From positions 1 to 64,000 of the forward strand of contig SXOD01000020.1 of the NCBI GenBank assembly GCA_005776885.1: a stretch of DNA of 64,000 nt, given 5' to 3'. Each line of letters begins with the position of its first letter. Position 1 is the stretch's first letter. The notes under the pieces were generated by a model. The model was not told the DNA's origin, did not search any database, and saw nothing but the letters and a program-made list of their open reading frames with translations. Shown piece after piece: positions 9,923 to 19,627 of this stretch. The DNA is from Planctomycetia bacterium. Lineage in GTDB: Bacteria > Planctomycetota > Phycisphaerae > Phycisphaerales > SM1A02. A program made the position numbers and the translations under genes.

Positions 9923-10728
9923 TGCATCGGTTCCGGCAAGGCATCGCGTGGGGCATGCTCCTGTGCAGCTTCGTGGCCACGCACTGGCCTGCACTCCAGC
10001 TGCCGCCCACCTTCGAAGGTGGCGACCAAGTGCTGCACTTCGTGACGTTCCTCGCCGTCGGCCTCGCCGTGTGGTGGGCCGACTGGTTCCCGACGCCCAG
10101 CCGGTTCCTCCTGGCGGCGCTGGGGTGGTCGCTCCTGGACGAGTCGCTCCAGGGCATCGAAATCATCCAGCGATGGACCGTCGACACGGACTTCCTGGCC
10201 AATGCGTCCGGCGTCACGGTGGCGTGGGCCTTCGCCTCAGCCAATCGATCGACCCCCGCGACGCGACTGGCGATGGAGCGTGCCGTCGTCTCGAGGCGCA
10301 ATGCGATTCCCGCGCTCGCCAGCGCCACGCTCCTGGGTGCGATGGCGGGATCGACCCTGGCCATGGCCGCACTCCCCCTCCTGCGCTGGCTTCACCAGCT
10401 CCCCGCCGTGCAGTCGGCGATCATCGGGGCCGTGCTCGGCGTGTGCGTCGCCTTCCAAGCGATGTGGTGGAGCCTTGCCCAGGCCATCGGCGCGGCACGG
10501 CCGCCTCGCAACGTCCGCGCGCGGGCGGCGTCCACGCTCAACGCCGCCGCCATGCTTGTCGGGGTGGCCCTTGCGTGCGTGGGGGTGGCGCGACTGGGGG
10601 TCGCCCTCGGCGGATTACAGCCTGGCCCATGGGAGCCCGACGCCATCCTCGTGGTCGCGATCCCATTCCTCGTCGTGCCGATCCTCGCATGGATTCGCCC
10701 TGCGGGCGTTCCTTCGACGCACGAATAG
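9922..10728 (+). CDS. VanZ-like membrane protein
   Basis: HWPALQLPPTFEGGDQVLHFVTFLAVGL...LGWSLLDESLQ...ANASGVTVAW resembles VanZ-like proteins; several hydrophobic segments. Confidence 0.65.
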   Translation: MHRFRQGIAWGMLLCSFVATHWPALQLPPTFEGGDQVLHFVTFLAVGLAVWWADWFPTPSRFLLAALGWSLLDESLQGIEIIQRWTVDTDFLANASGVTVAWAFASANRSTPATRLAMERAVVSRRNAIPALASATLLGAMAGSTLAMAALPLLRWLHQLPAVQSAIIGAVLGVCVAFQAMWWSLAQAIGAARPPRNVRARAASTLNAAAMLVGVALACVGVARLGVALGGLQPGPWEPDAILVVAIPFLVVPILAWIRPAGVPSTHE

Positions 10729-10742
10729 ACTGGCCGGGCTCG

Positions 10743-12074
10743 ATGCAGACCGACGTGGCCATCATTGGGGGGTCGATCGCAGCGCTTCGTGCGGCCCACG
10801 AGTGCGCGCGCAGCGGCGTGCCGTGGCTGCTGCTGGTCGCGGAGGATCACCTCGGCGACGGGACCGAGTCCCTGCGGCGCGGCGGATGCGTGCTGGATCA
10901 TCGACCCGCCATCATCGGAGGCGACGAAGAGGAGTGGGTGAGCTGGGACGAGTCGATCCTCGCCGGCGTCGGCCCCACGCCTCCCATGGTCGTCCGCTTT
11001 CGCCACGCCGGGCAGTTCCATGAGATGGCCGATCCGCTGCGGCACCCACTCGCCTCCACGCTGTCCCGCTGGCGAGGCCTCTTCGGCAGTGGACTTGGCG
11101 CCAGCCACTGGTCTGCCATCGCTCGACTGTCACAGATGGCGTCGGCGTGGCATCGATCGAAAGGCAACCAGACTGTGGGCGACGGCGAAGAAACCGTGGA
11201 CGAGATGCTCGATTCCGCTTCGTCGCCGAGGTCGCTCGCGGCCGCCGTCCTTCCACTGGTGCGCATGTTGGGGCTGGATCCGCTGGCCGCGGGAAGTGCG
11301 CGTGGGGCCGCCCGGGCGTGGCGCGGAGGCTCGTTTGGCCCCGCGATCTATGAAACCGGATTGTCGGGACTCCTGGATCATGTGGGTGCCGGCCTGCCCG
11401 TCCTCGACGACGAGCTGTCGGCTTCGCCGTCCGGCGTCCTGATGGACCACCCGGTCACGCGATTGGAACTCACGCATGATGGCGCCACGCTGCGCGTCGG
11501 CGACGATGAGATCCGTGCGCACGCCGTCGTGGTCGCGACCGCGAATCGTCCGTGGGAGCACGCGGACGATGTGCCCGATGATGCCGTCCGCCCGCCCACG
11601 GCGGCCACCATCCACTACCTCCTTCCCGCCAAGTCGCTTCCGTCCATGCTTGCCGGCGGCGCACTGGTCGTGAGTGACGAAGCGGGGCCCATCAACCACA
11701 TCATGGCCACCAGCGACGTGGCACCCGGATGTGCACCGGCGGGACGCGCGCTGGTGTCATGCACCGTGGTTGACCCGGGAGCGGTGGCGCTTGGCGATGT
11801 CGGCGTCGATCGCGCCGTCCGAGCACAACTTGAGGATTGGCTGGGAGCGCGGAGCTTGTCGGCGTGGCGAACCGCCGCCGTGCAGCGATCCCATCGAGCA
11901 CCGGACGCCTCCGGTGATGGCGTGTTGGTGGACGCCACCGGCACGCTGATCGACTGCGACCGAGGCGCGCTCTGCGGGCCACTGGTCGGGCAAGTCAGGG
12001 CCGGGCGGCTGGCGGCTCGGCGGGCGCTGGAGTTGATGGGGCTTCCTGGTTCGCCCCCGCGGCCGTCGAACTGA
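10743..12074 (+). CDS. FAD-dependent amine-oxidase/protoporphyrinogen-oxidase-like protein
   Basis: N-terminal dinucleotide-binding motif VAIIGGSIAALRAAHECARSG; C-terminal CGPLVGQVRAGRLAARRALE. Confidence 0.7.
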   Translation: MQTDVAIIGGSIAALRAAHECARSGVPWLLLVAEDHLGDGTESLRRGGCVLDHRPAIIGGDEEEWVSWDESILAGVGPTPPMVVRFRHAGQFHEMADPLRHPLASTLSRWRGLFGSGLGASHWSAIARLSQMASAWHRSKGNQTVGDGEETVDEMLDSASSPRSLAAAVLPLVRMLGLDPLAAGSARGAARAWRGGSFGPAIYETGLSGLLDHVGAGLPVLDDELSASPSGVLMDHPVTRLELTHDGATLRVGDDEIRAHAVVVATANRPWEHADDVPDDAVRPPTAATIHYLLPAKSLPSMLAGGALVVSDEAGPINHIMATSDVAPGCAPAGRALVSCTVVDPGAVALGDVGVDRAVRAQLEDWLGARSLSAWRTAAVQRSHRAPDASGDGVLVDATGTLIDCDRGALCGPLVGQVRAGRLAARRALELMGLPGSPPRPSN

Positions 12075-12546
12075 CGTCAATCGTCGCCCGCGACATCTCG
12101 GGATCGATTGAGTTGAACTCGACCAGCACGATCGCGCGGCGATCGCCCTTGAAGTAAGTCGTCTCCACCCGGTCACGGGAGCCCGTGCGCTTGAGCACCG
12201 CCCACCCGTGGTCCGCGAAGCGGCAATCCGTCTCCTTCACCGCCGCCTCGGCGTCTTCCATCGCACCGAAGCAGATCGCGTGGCCCGAGAGGAGCTCGCC
12301 GCCGCGCAGGTGAATGTCGGTGGAGAGGCGTACCTCGGTCCCGGCGACCAAGGGCACGTCCGATTCCAGGATGGTGGTCGGCCCGCTGGAACACCCGGTG
12401 AGGCCAACGGTGACCGCGATCGCCGCGGCGACGGTCGCGGCCACGGCCCGCACCGCCCGCACGGCCCATGTTCGCGACAACGCGCCGCACATCGGAGTGT
12501 CGCGCCGTGCGCCGCGGTTGGCGATTTGTGCCTGCGCCAAGTCCAT
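11995..12546 (-). CDS. Hypothetical lipoprotein
   Basis: VAATVAAAIAVTVGLTGCSSG lipobox; convergent 80-bp overlap with the FAD gene. Confidence 0.65.
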   Translation of the reverse strand: MDLAQAQIANRGARRDTPMCGALSRTWAVRAVRAVAATVAAAIAVTVGLTGCSSGPTTILESDVPLVAGTEVRLSTDIHLRGGELLSGHAICFGAMEDAEAAVKETDCRFADHGWAVLKRTGSRDRVETTYFKGDRRAIVLVEFNSIDPEMSRATIDVSSTAAGANQEAPSTPAPAEPPAARP

Positions 12547-12569
12547 CGAGCCGAGAAGATACCGCCGCG

Positions 12570-14156
12570 ATGTCCAAGGGCTTTGAGCACCACGCCCGCA
12601 CCTTCACGCTCTTGACGGTGGCCAGCCGCCTCACCGGGCTGGCCCGCGACGCGGCACTCACCCGCGCCTTCGGACTGGGACCGGTCGCCGACGCCTTCAC
12701 GTTCGCGTTCATGATCCCAAACCTGTTCCGGCGGCTCTTTGGCGAAGGGGCACTCTCGTCCGCTTTCCTGCCGGCCTACGCCAAGCGCCTCGAATCAGGC
12801 GGCGAAGCGGAGGCGGGCTACCTGGCGTGGCGAGTCCTGTCGATTGCGACGGTCGTGATGGGCTCGATCGTGGTCGCCGGTGAGCTGGTGCTGGGCGGCA
12901 TCCACCTCACGGACGGCCGCGAGGACACCAGGCTCACGGTATCGCTCTTGGCGATCATGCTGCCGTACATGCCGCTGGTGTGCCTGGTGGCGTTGCTTGG
13001 GGCCGTGCTCCAGGTGCACCACCGGTTTGGCCCAACGGCCAGTGCCCCGGTGATCCTCAACCTGCTGGTGGCGGGGACGGCCGTCGGCGGGTGGTGGCTC
13101 CTGGGGGAGGGGGATGCCACGGGAAGAGTCCTCGCGGTCGCGATCGCGGTGCTTGCCGCCGGCGTCCTCCAGCTGGGCTGGTGCCTTCTCGCGGTCCGGC
13201 CGTTGCGAGCCATCCGTCGAGGTTCGTCGGACTCATCGCTGGTCGCCTCGCGCAGCGTCTGGAAGACGACGCTCCCCATGCTGCTGGGACTTGGCGTCCT
13301 CCAGGTCAACACGTTCGTGGATGGCTTGATCGCCAGCTGGCCCACCACGTTTGGCTCGACGATCCTCGGGTTTGAGTATCCATTGCCAGAGGGCTCGATG
13401 GCCACGCTGAGCTTTGCGCAGCGTCTCTACGAGTTCCCGCTCGGCGTCTTCGGCGTGGCGATCGCGACGGCGATCTTCCCGCAGTTGGCCCGCGAGTCCC
13501 ACGATCCGGCACGATTCCAGTCCACGCTCCGGCGCGGGCTCAGGCTCTCTGTCTTCATCGGCGCGGCCGCGAGCACCGGCCTGGCGGCCGTCTGCTTCCC
13601 CCTCGCCGCCACGCTCTACGTCGGCAATGCCTTCTCGATGGACGACGCGTGGCGCGTGGCGTGGGTGGTCCTCGGGTACGCCCCCGCGATATGGGCCTAC
13701 AGCGTGAACCAGCTCTACACGCGGGCCTTCTATGCCATGGGAGACACGACCACTCCCGTGCGGCTGAGCATCGCCATGGTCGCACTCAACTTCACCCTCA
13801 ACATCATCCTCATCAACACGCCCCTCGGCGTGGCGGGCCTGGCGTGGAGCACGTGCGCGTGCGCCGTCCTGCAGTGCCTCATCCTCGGAAAGAAACTGGC
13901 GCGCCGGACAGGCCAGATCGTCGATCGCGAGGTCGGGCACTCCTTGCTGCGCAGCGCCGGGATCGCGCTCCTGATGGGGATCACGGTCGCCGTCACGCTC
14001 TCGACGATCACCGTGGACTCCTGGCTGAGCGCCGCATTGGCACTCGCCGCAGGCACGACGCTCGGCGCGGGGCTGGCGATTGCCGCCGCCGCGCTGCTGA
14101 AGGCGCCCGAGCTCAGTTGGGCGATGGGGCGACCTGGGGCAGCGGCTTCAGGCTGA
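12570..14156 (+). CDS. murJ: Lipid II flippase MurJ (MviN family)
   Basis: LLTVASRLTGLARDAALTRAFGLGPVADAFTFAFMIPNLFRRLFGEGALSSAFLPAY. Confidence 0.95.
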   Translation: MSKGFEHHARTFTLLTVASRLTGLARDAALTRAFGLGPVADAFTFAFMIPNLFRRLFGEGALSSAFLPAYAKRLESGGEAEAGYLAWRVLSIATVVMGSIVVAGELVLGGIHLTDGREDTRLTVSLLAIMLPYMPLVCLVALLGAVLQVHHRFGPTASAPVILNLLVAGTAVGGWWLLGEGDATGRVLAVAIAVLAAGVLQLGWCLLAVRPLRAIRRGSSDSSLVASRSVWKTTLPMLLGLGVLQVNTFVDGLIASWPTTFGSTILGFEYPLPEGSMATLSFAQRLYEFPLGVFGVAIATAIFPQLARESHDPARFQSTLRRGLRLSVFIGAAASTGLAAVCFPLAATLYVGNAFSMDDAWRVAWVVLGYAPAIWAYSVNQLYTRAFYAMGDTTTPVRLSIAMVALNFTLNIILINTPLGVAGLAWSTCACAVLQCLILGKKLARRTGQIVDREVGHSLLRSAGIALLMGITVAVTLSTITVDSWLSAALALAAGTTLGAGLAIAAAALLKAPELSWAMGRPGAAASG

Positions 14157-15651
14157 GCGGATCGCGCGCGGGCAGGTGCTGCACCGGGCCAAAGACAGCC
14201 TCGACATCCTTCATGCTTGCGCGGCCGTTCTCGTCGCCGGGAGCGATCTCCTCCCAGTCGCCCACCACCAGCACGGCCATGGCGCCGGGCTGGAGGAGGC
14301 GCTGCGCGACGCGCTGGACATCCTCTCGCGTGACGGCGTTGACGCGGTCGCGGTAGGTGTCCCACCAGGCCGCGTCGCGCCCGGTCATTTCATCCTCGGC
14401 GAACACCGCGACGGTCGCGGCCTTGGAGCCAAACGTCTGTGGGAAGGTCTCGATGAACGACTTCTTGGCCGTGGCCAGTTCCTCCTCCGACACGAGCGTG
14501 TCACGCATCCGCGCGAACTCCTCGAGGATCAGCTTGATCGAGAGGGCGACGGTCGCATTCTTGCTCTGGACGCCGGCGTTGATCGTGCCAAGCGTGAAGG
14601 GGTCCGCCCTGAAGCCGCTGCCGGCGGAGTACGCCAGACCCTCGTCGGACCGGACGCGCTTGGTGATACGGCTGGTGAAGCCGCCTCCGCCGAGGATCTC
14701 GTTCATGAGCGTCGCCGCGACCACGTCAGGGTCGTCGCGCTGGAGGCTGCGGCCGCCGATGAAGACCTTGCCCTGTGGAATGTCCTTCTGGGCGTGATAG
14801 AGGCCATGGGGCGTCGTGTGGGCATCGGCACCGGGCGCGGCGTTGCGGGCCTGCGCCGGCGTCTCGCTGACGAACGCCTTTTCCAGCTTCTGCATCATTT
14901 GGTCGGGATCAAAGTCGCCCGACACGGTGAGCACGTAGTTGCCGGGGCGGAAGACCTGGCTGGAGGCCTCGCGGAGCTGGCCTTCGCCCATCGCCATGAT
15001 CTCGTCGGCGGTGGGCTGGGCGCCGCGCCATGTGTCTTCGCCGTACAAGAGCATCTTCCACTCGTAGCCCGCGATGGAGTCCGCATCGTCGTTGCGCTGC
15101 TTGAGCCCCTCCAGCATCGTCTCCTTGGCGATGCGGAGCCGATCGGCGTCGAAGCGCGGGGCCTTGAGCATGTCCATCATCATCGACAGCGTGGCGTCGA
15201 AGTTGGTGGCCAGCGCATTGAGGCTGGCTCCGCTGGACCATGGTCCGGACGTGACGCTCACGCTGCTGGCCATGAAATCGAGGTTCTCGTCCACTTCCGA
15301 CGGCGTGAGGCGTTCGGTGCCGCCGGTGCGCATCTGCGACGCGGCGAGCCCGGCGAGGCCGACCATCTCGCCGCCGATCTGGTTCTGCCCACCCATCGCG
15401 TTCACGCTGAGCGTGACCAGCGGGAAGGTCTTGTCCGGTGCCATGAACACGATCGTGCCGTCGCTCAGCGTGCGACGGAACTCGGAGGCCTTCGGTGCCG
15501 CAAACGTGAGTGGCGGGTACTGGATGTCGCGCGGGTGGGAGGGGATGGCGTCATCCGCGGTGGCGATCGCCGACGCGGCACCGGCCAGGCAGGGCAGGAG
15601 GAGCGCGGCGCACAGGAACTGGCACAGGGGAATGGAGAGTCGGTTCAGCAT
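14113..15651 (-). CDS. M16 family peptidase-like protein, apparently non-catalytic (no HxxEH)
   Basis: M16 fold signatures (LVTLSVNAMGGQNQ, VLTVSGDFDPDQMMQKLEKAF, LMNEILGGGGFTSRITKRVRSDEGLAYSAGS); the zinc-site position reads GLAASQM. Confidence 0.88.
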   Translation of the reverse strand: MLNRLSIPLCQFLCAALLLPCLAGAASAIATADDAIPSHPRDIQYPPLTFAAPKASEFRRTLSDGTIVFMAPDKTFPLVTLSVNAMGGQNQIGGEMVGLAGLAASQMRTGGTERLTPSEVDENLDFMASSVSVTSGPWSSGASLNALATNFDATLSMMMDMLKAPRFDADRLRIAKETMLEGLKQRNDDADSIAGYEWKMLLYGEDTWRGAQPTADEIMAMGEGQLREASSQVFRPGNYVLTVSGDFDPDQMMQKLEKAFVSETPAQARNAAPGADAHTTPHGLYHAQKDIPQGKVFIGGRSLQRDDPDVVAATLMNEILGGGGFTSRITKRVRSDEGLAYSAGSGFRADPFTLGTINAGVQSKNATVALSIKLILEEFARMRDTLVSEEELATAKKSFIETFPQTFGSKAATVAVFAEDEMTGRDAAWWDTYRDRVNAVTREDVQRVAQRLLQPGAMAVLVVGDWEEIAPGDENGRASMKDVEAVFGPVQHLPARDPLSLKPLPQVAPSPN

Positions 15652-15737
15652 GGTCGTCTCGTGACTTTGTTCGTCGTGTGATGGCTGGGGACGTCGCGCG
15701 GTGGCGACGCCATGTCGGTCGATGTGGTGGGGGGGCG

Positions 15738-17633
15738 TCAGTCCTTGGAGGCGGCTTCCAGTTCCGCCAGGCGTTCATTCGCCTTCTTCACCATGTAGTC
15801 CACCAGTGGCTTGGCCTGTGGCGGCATCTGGCTGGCCTGCGCCTCCATCTCGGCGATGGCGCCACGAAGTGTCTCGACGTCGGCAATCGCCATGATCTGC
15901 TGCACCGCCTGCTTGGCCATTCCCTGCATCGGCGCGGGAAGGGCGGCAAGGTCGGCATCCTCGGCGGCGGGGGCCGAGCCGGCCTTTCGCCGGTAGATGG
16001 CGACCGAGCTGTTCTCCGGCGTGAAGTACTTCTTCGCCACGCGCTGGATGTCGTCGGCGGTCACGGCCTGGAGGAGCTTGGGCTCCTCGTTGATGTACCT
16101 CCAGTCGCCCATGTTCTCGGCGAACCCCAGCTGGATCATCAGGAAGAAGTTGTTCTGCAATCGGCGGTAGGCGTCAGCAGCGGACTGGTTGCGGACCTTC
16201 TGCAGCTCGTGGTCGGAGACCGGCTCGTTCTGGAGCTTGGCCACCTCGGCGTACCAAGCCGCTTCCAGCTGCTCAGGCGTAGAGTCGCCCTTGACTTCGG
16301 CCTCGAAGGCAAATGCGCCCGCGTACTTTCGCGAGTCCGATCCGGCGTTGGCGCTGGATGCGATTTCCGATCCCTCGATCATGCCCTTGTAGAGCCGGCC
16401 GGTGCGGCCGTTGAGGACCTGCGACAACATGTCCAGCGCGTAGGAGTCCTTGTGCCCGAAGGGTGCCGCGTGGTACTGCACCGTGACGCTGGGCTGCGCT
16501 TCGGCTTCGGCGACCATCCGCATCGCGGCGCGCTGCGGGACCTCCTCGGTGACGACCGGCGGCGGATTGGTCTCGCCACGCTCCAGTCGCGTGAAGTAGC
16601 GGGTGATCTGCTTCTTGGCGTCGGCGGGGTCAAAGTCGCCGACAAGCACGCCCACCAGGTTGTTGGGGCGATAGTAGATGTTGAAGTAGCGCTGCGCCTC
16701 CTCGAAGGTGTAGGAGTTCAGGTCGCTGGGCCACCCGATGACCGGCCAGGAGTACGGCGACGACTGCCAGAACATGCTCTCGAACTGCTCCTGGAACACG
16801 CCAGTCGGCGTGCTCTCGGTGCGGAGCCGACGCTCCTCGTGGACGACGTCGCGTTCGCTGTAGAACTCGCGGAACGTGGAGTTGGCCAGGCGGTCGCTCT
16901 CCATCCAGCACCACAGCTCGATCTTGTTGCTGGGGATCGTGATGATGTAGAAGGTGATGTCGTAGGAGGTGAAGGCGTTCATTCCCGAGGCGCCGGCCTC
17001 GGTGTAGATGAGGTCGAACTCGTCCTTGACGACGGTGCCGCGCGACTTCTGGTCGGCCTCCAGCCGAGTCAGCTCGCCCTCGAGCGACGACTTCAGGTCG
17101 GCCGTGCCCGGCAGCGCGGGGTCGAGGGCGCCCAGTTCCTTCTTGATCGTGGCGATGCGCTCGGCATGCACGCGGCCCTGCTGCTCCTCCATCTGGGAGC
17201 GGAGCTCGGAGCGAAGGGCCTTGATCTCGTCGGTGTCGTTCGCGGCGTCCCACGGATTGTCGATCTCGCCCGCGCGTGCCCGCTTGTACTGGCCATCCCA
17301 GATGAGCGCATTGATCCGGTCGCGCAGGTCCTTCTGCTTCGCGCGGAAGGCGGCATCGCCCTTGGCGTCGCGGGTGCCGATCGTGTCGGTCCCCTTGAAC
17401 ATCATGTGTTCAAAGAAGTGGCTGATCCCCGTGATGCCGGGCCGCTCGTTGACGCTGCCCACCTTGGCCACCCACCCGGCGGCGATCGCGTTGGGCTGGT
17501 CATGCCGGGGGCACAGGAGGAACTTCATCCCGTTGGGGAGGGTGAACTCCTCGACCTCGACCTGCTGGGCCAGGCAGGGGCTGGCCAAGAGGGCGAAAGC
17601 AAGGAGCGCGATGGCGGTGATTGGGTGCTTCAT
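15738..17633 (-). CDS. M16 family zinc peptidase (catalytic subunit)
   Basis: GISHFFEHMMFKGTDTIG (HxxEH); signal peptide ITAIALLAFALLASPCLAQ. Confidence 0.92.
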   Translation of the reverse strand: MKHPITAIALLAFALLASPCLAQQVEVEEFTLPNGMKFLLCPRHDQPNAIAAGWVAKVGSVNERPGITGISHFFEHMMFKGTDTIGTRDAKGDAAFRAKQKDLRDRINALIWDGQYKRARAGEIDNPWDAANDTDEIKALRSELRSQMEEQQGRVHAERIATIKKELGALDPALPGTADLKSSLEGELTRLEADQKSRGTVVKDEFDLIYTEAGASGMNAFTSYDITFYIITIPSNKIELWCWMESDRLANSTFREFYSERDVVHEERRLRTESTPTGVFQEQFESMFWQSSPYSWPVIGWPSDLNSYTFEEAQRYFNIYYRPNNLVGVLVGDFDPADAKKQITRYFTRLERGETNPPPVVTEEVPQRAAMRMVAEAEAQPSVTVQYHAAPFGHKDSYALDMLSQVLNGRTGRLYKGMIEGSEIASSANAGSDSRKYAGAFAFEAEVKGDSTPEQLEAAWYAEVAKLQNEPVSDHELQKVRNQSAADAYRRLQNNFFLMIQLGFAENMGDWRYINEEPKLLQAVTADDIQRVAKKYFTPENSSVAIYRRKAGSAPAAEDADLAALPAPMQGMAKQAVQQIMAIADVETLRGAIAEMEAQASQMPPQAKPLVDYMVKKANERLAELEAASKD

Positions 17634-17735
17634 GGCGGGAATTGAGTCGCGAAGCCTAGCCCCCTTTGGCCGGGAACGGAGGAAACATCAGGATCTCGTT
17701 TGGAATCTCACGAATCGGCCCTACATTGCAGGCAG

Positions 17736-19562
17736 ATGAACCCACTTCCCCTCGCGATGGCCGTTCTGGCGACCGCGTGCTGTTCGCTCCCGGCAGCCGC
17801 CCAGATGCGCGTCATGTCTTGGAATGTCGCCAAAATGGTGGGTGATGTCACGGCCATCGAAGGGGTGATCGCCGCGGCGCACGTCGATGACAAGCCCGGG
17901 TTTGCCGTCCCTGTCGACGTTTTTGCCTTCCAGGAGGTTCCGTCGAGCATTTCTGCCGACCTTCTCGCCGCCGTGCAGGCCGCTGCCCCCGCCGGCTCGA
18001 CCTATGCGATGGCGACGTTCACGTCGGCCAGTGGAGAAGACTCCGCGGGTGGCGCCCAGTGCCTTGTTTATCGGACACAGTCGATCGCCGAAATCACCGC
18101 CGGCCACGCGGACATTTCGACAGGCGCCAGTCGGTACTCGGACCGCTGGCAACTCCGACTCGTTGGTTACGACTCGACTGTTGCGCGTTTCTACGTTTAC
18201 TCGTCGCATCTCAAGGCGAGCACGGGTTCGTCCAATGAGGACACTCGACTCGCCGGGGCGACGGCATTGCGCAACAACAGTGACGCGCTGGCGGTGAATG
18301 CCCATCTCCTGTTTGTCGGTGATTACAACGTCTACTACAACACCGAACCAGCCTTCCTGCGGATGCTCCAGGCTGGCAACAATCCTGGCGTGGACCCCTA
18401 CGGCGGCAGTGCGTGGGATGGCCAGGGCAATGCGCTCAAGCACACGCAATCGCCCCGGCTCGCCTCTGGCACGTTGGTCGGCGGTGGCATGGATGATCGA
18501 TTTGACCTGCACCTCCCGAGCCCGGCGATGTTGGATGGCGCGGGGCTTTCGGTGATCTCAGGATCGCTGCGGCCATTCGGCAACGATGGCCAGCACTACA
18601 ACCTGGACATCAACAACGGGAACAACACCTATTACCCAACGAACGTGGCTCGATCCAATGCGCTCGCCGACGACGTGTGGGCGGCCAGCGATCACATCCC
18701 GGTCATCGTGGACTACCAGGTCCCCGCGCGGCTGTTGGCGTCTGTCGTGGGACTTCCCGCGAAACTGATAGAGGGTGCCGCGATCCCCGTGACGCTCCGG
18801 GTCACCAACGCCGCCAACGCGGTGGTCCCGCAAGGCGGCGACGAACTGGTCTGGCTGGCGAACGTGTCCGGCAACCTTCAGGGGTCCTGGTCCGGAAGCA
18901 CGCCCGCCGGCTCCTCCAACGACGGCTTCTTCGAGCTCTTTGCCCCCACCCCAGGCGCGGCGTACGGCACCATCGCGATCCAGACCAACTCGCAGATGGC
19001 GTTCCCGACCAGCGCCACGCTGGAAGTGCAGGTTCCCGTGCTTCGGCACGCGCACCCATCGCTGGACGCCGCGTCCATCGTGACCACACAGGCACTGGAA
19101 ATCGACCAGCCATCTGCGGCAACGGTCATCGACATCCCCATCTGGAACAATGGGTGGACGGCCCTGCAGTCATCCACCTCGATCGGCTCCGCGACCTTGG
19201 ATGCCGGAACGAACTGGACGGCGGCGGTCATCACGTCCGGTGCCATCACGAGCGGCTCAGGGAAGGTGCGGGTCACGATCCCCGCCGGGACCAAGGCCAA
19301 TCAGGGGACGCTTCGCGTCACCATGAACGAGGAGGCCGTGCCGGGCGCGGTCTCCAGCCAGCTCGTCGTGTCGATCTCCATCCTGGGTGATGCCTGCCCC
19401 AATCCAGCCGACCTGGACTGTGATGGGGTCGTGTCCGGCGGGGACTTGGCACTGATGCTGGCTGACTGGGGCACCACGGGATCCGTTCCCGCGGACATCG
19501 ATGGAGATGGCATCGTGGGGGGCGGCGACCTGACGGTCCTCCTGGCCAGTTGGGGCAGTTGA
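17736..19562 (+). CDS. Secreted endonuclease/exonuclease/phosphatase family protein with C-terminal dockerin-like doublet
   Basis: [36 protein letters not shown]-term [21 protein letters not shown]...[22 protein letters not shown]. Confidence 0.88.
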   Translation: MNPLPLAMAVLATACCSLPAAAQMRVMSWNVAKMVGDVTAIEGVIAAAHVDDKPGFAVPVDVFAFQEVPSSISADLLAAVQAAAPAGSTYAMATFTSASGEDSAGGAQCLVYRTQSIAEITAGHADISTGASRYSDRWQLRLVGYDSTVARFYVYSSHLKASTGSSNEDTRLAGATALRNNSDALAVNAHLLFVGDYNVYYNTEPAFLRMLQAGNNPGVDPYGGSAWDGQGNALKHTQSPRLASGTLVGGGMDDRFDLHLPSPAMLDGAGLSVISGSLRPFGNDGQHYNLDINNGNNTYYPTNVARSNALADDVWAASDHIPVIVDYQVPARLLASVVGLPAKLIEGAAIPVTLRVTNAANAVVPQGGDELVWLANVSGNLQGSWSGSTPAGSSNDGFFELFAPTPGAAYGTIAIQTNSQMAFPTSATLEVQVPVLRHAHPSLDAASIVTTQALEIDQPSAATVIDIPIWNNGWTALQSSTSIGSATLDAGTNWTAAVITSGAITSGSGKVRVTIPAGTKANQGTLRVTMNEEAVPGAVSSQLVVSISILGDACPNPADLDCDGVVSGGDLALMLADWGTTGSVPADIDGDGIVGGGDLTVLLASWGS

Positions 19563-19627
19563 CCGTCGCCGTTGACGGGAGACACACGAGAAACGAAGCG
19601 AAGAAAAGAGAGCGAGCGATCGAGACA

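Noticed and set aside
12570-12575. Leaderless promoter for murJ
   Set aside because: No convincing TA-N3-T hexamer at the expected spacing (only GATACC), unlike the divergent lipoprotein gene.
14176-17645. Long plus-strand ORFs (501 and 711 aa) opposite the M16 genes
   Set aside because: Antisense ORFs typical of GC-rich DNA; the minus strand carries clear M16 motifs while these show only His/Arg/Gly/Leu-rich low-complexity translation.
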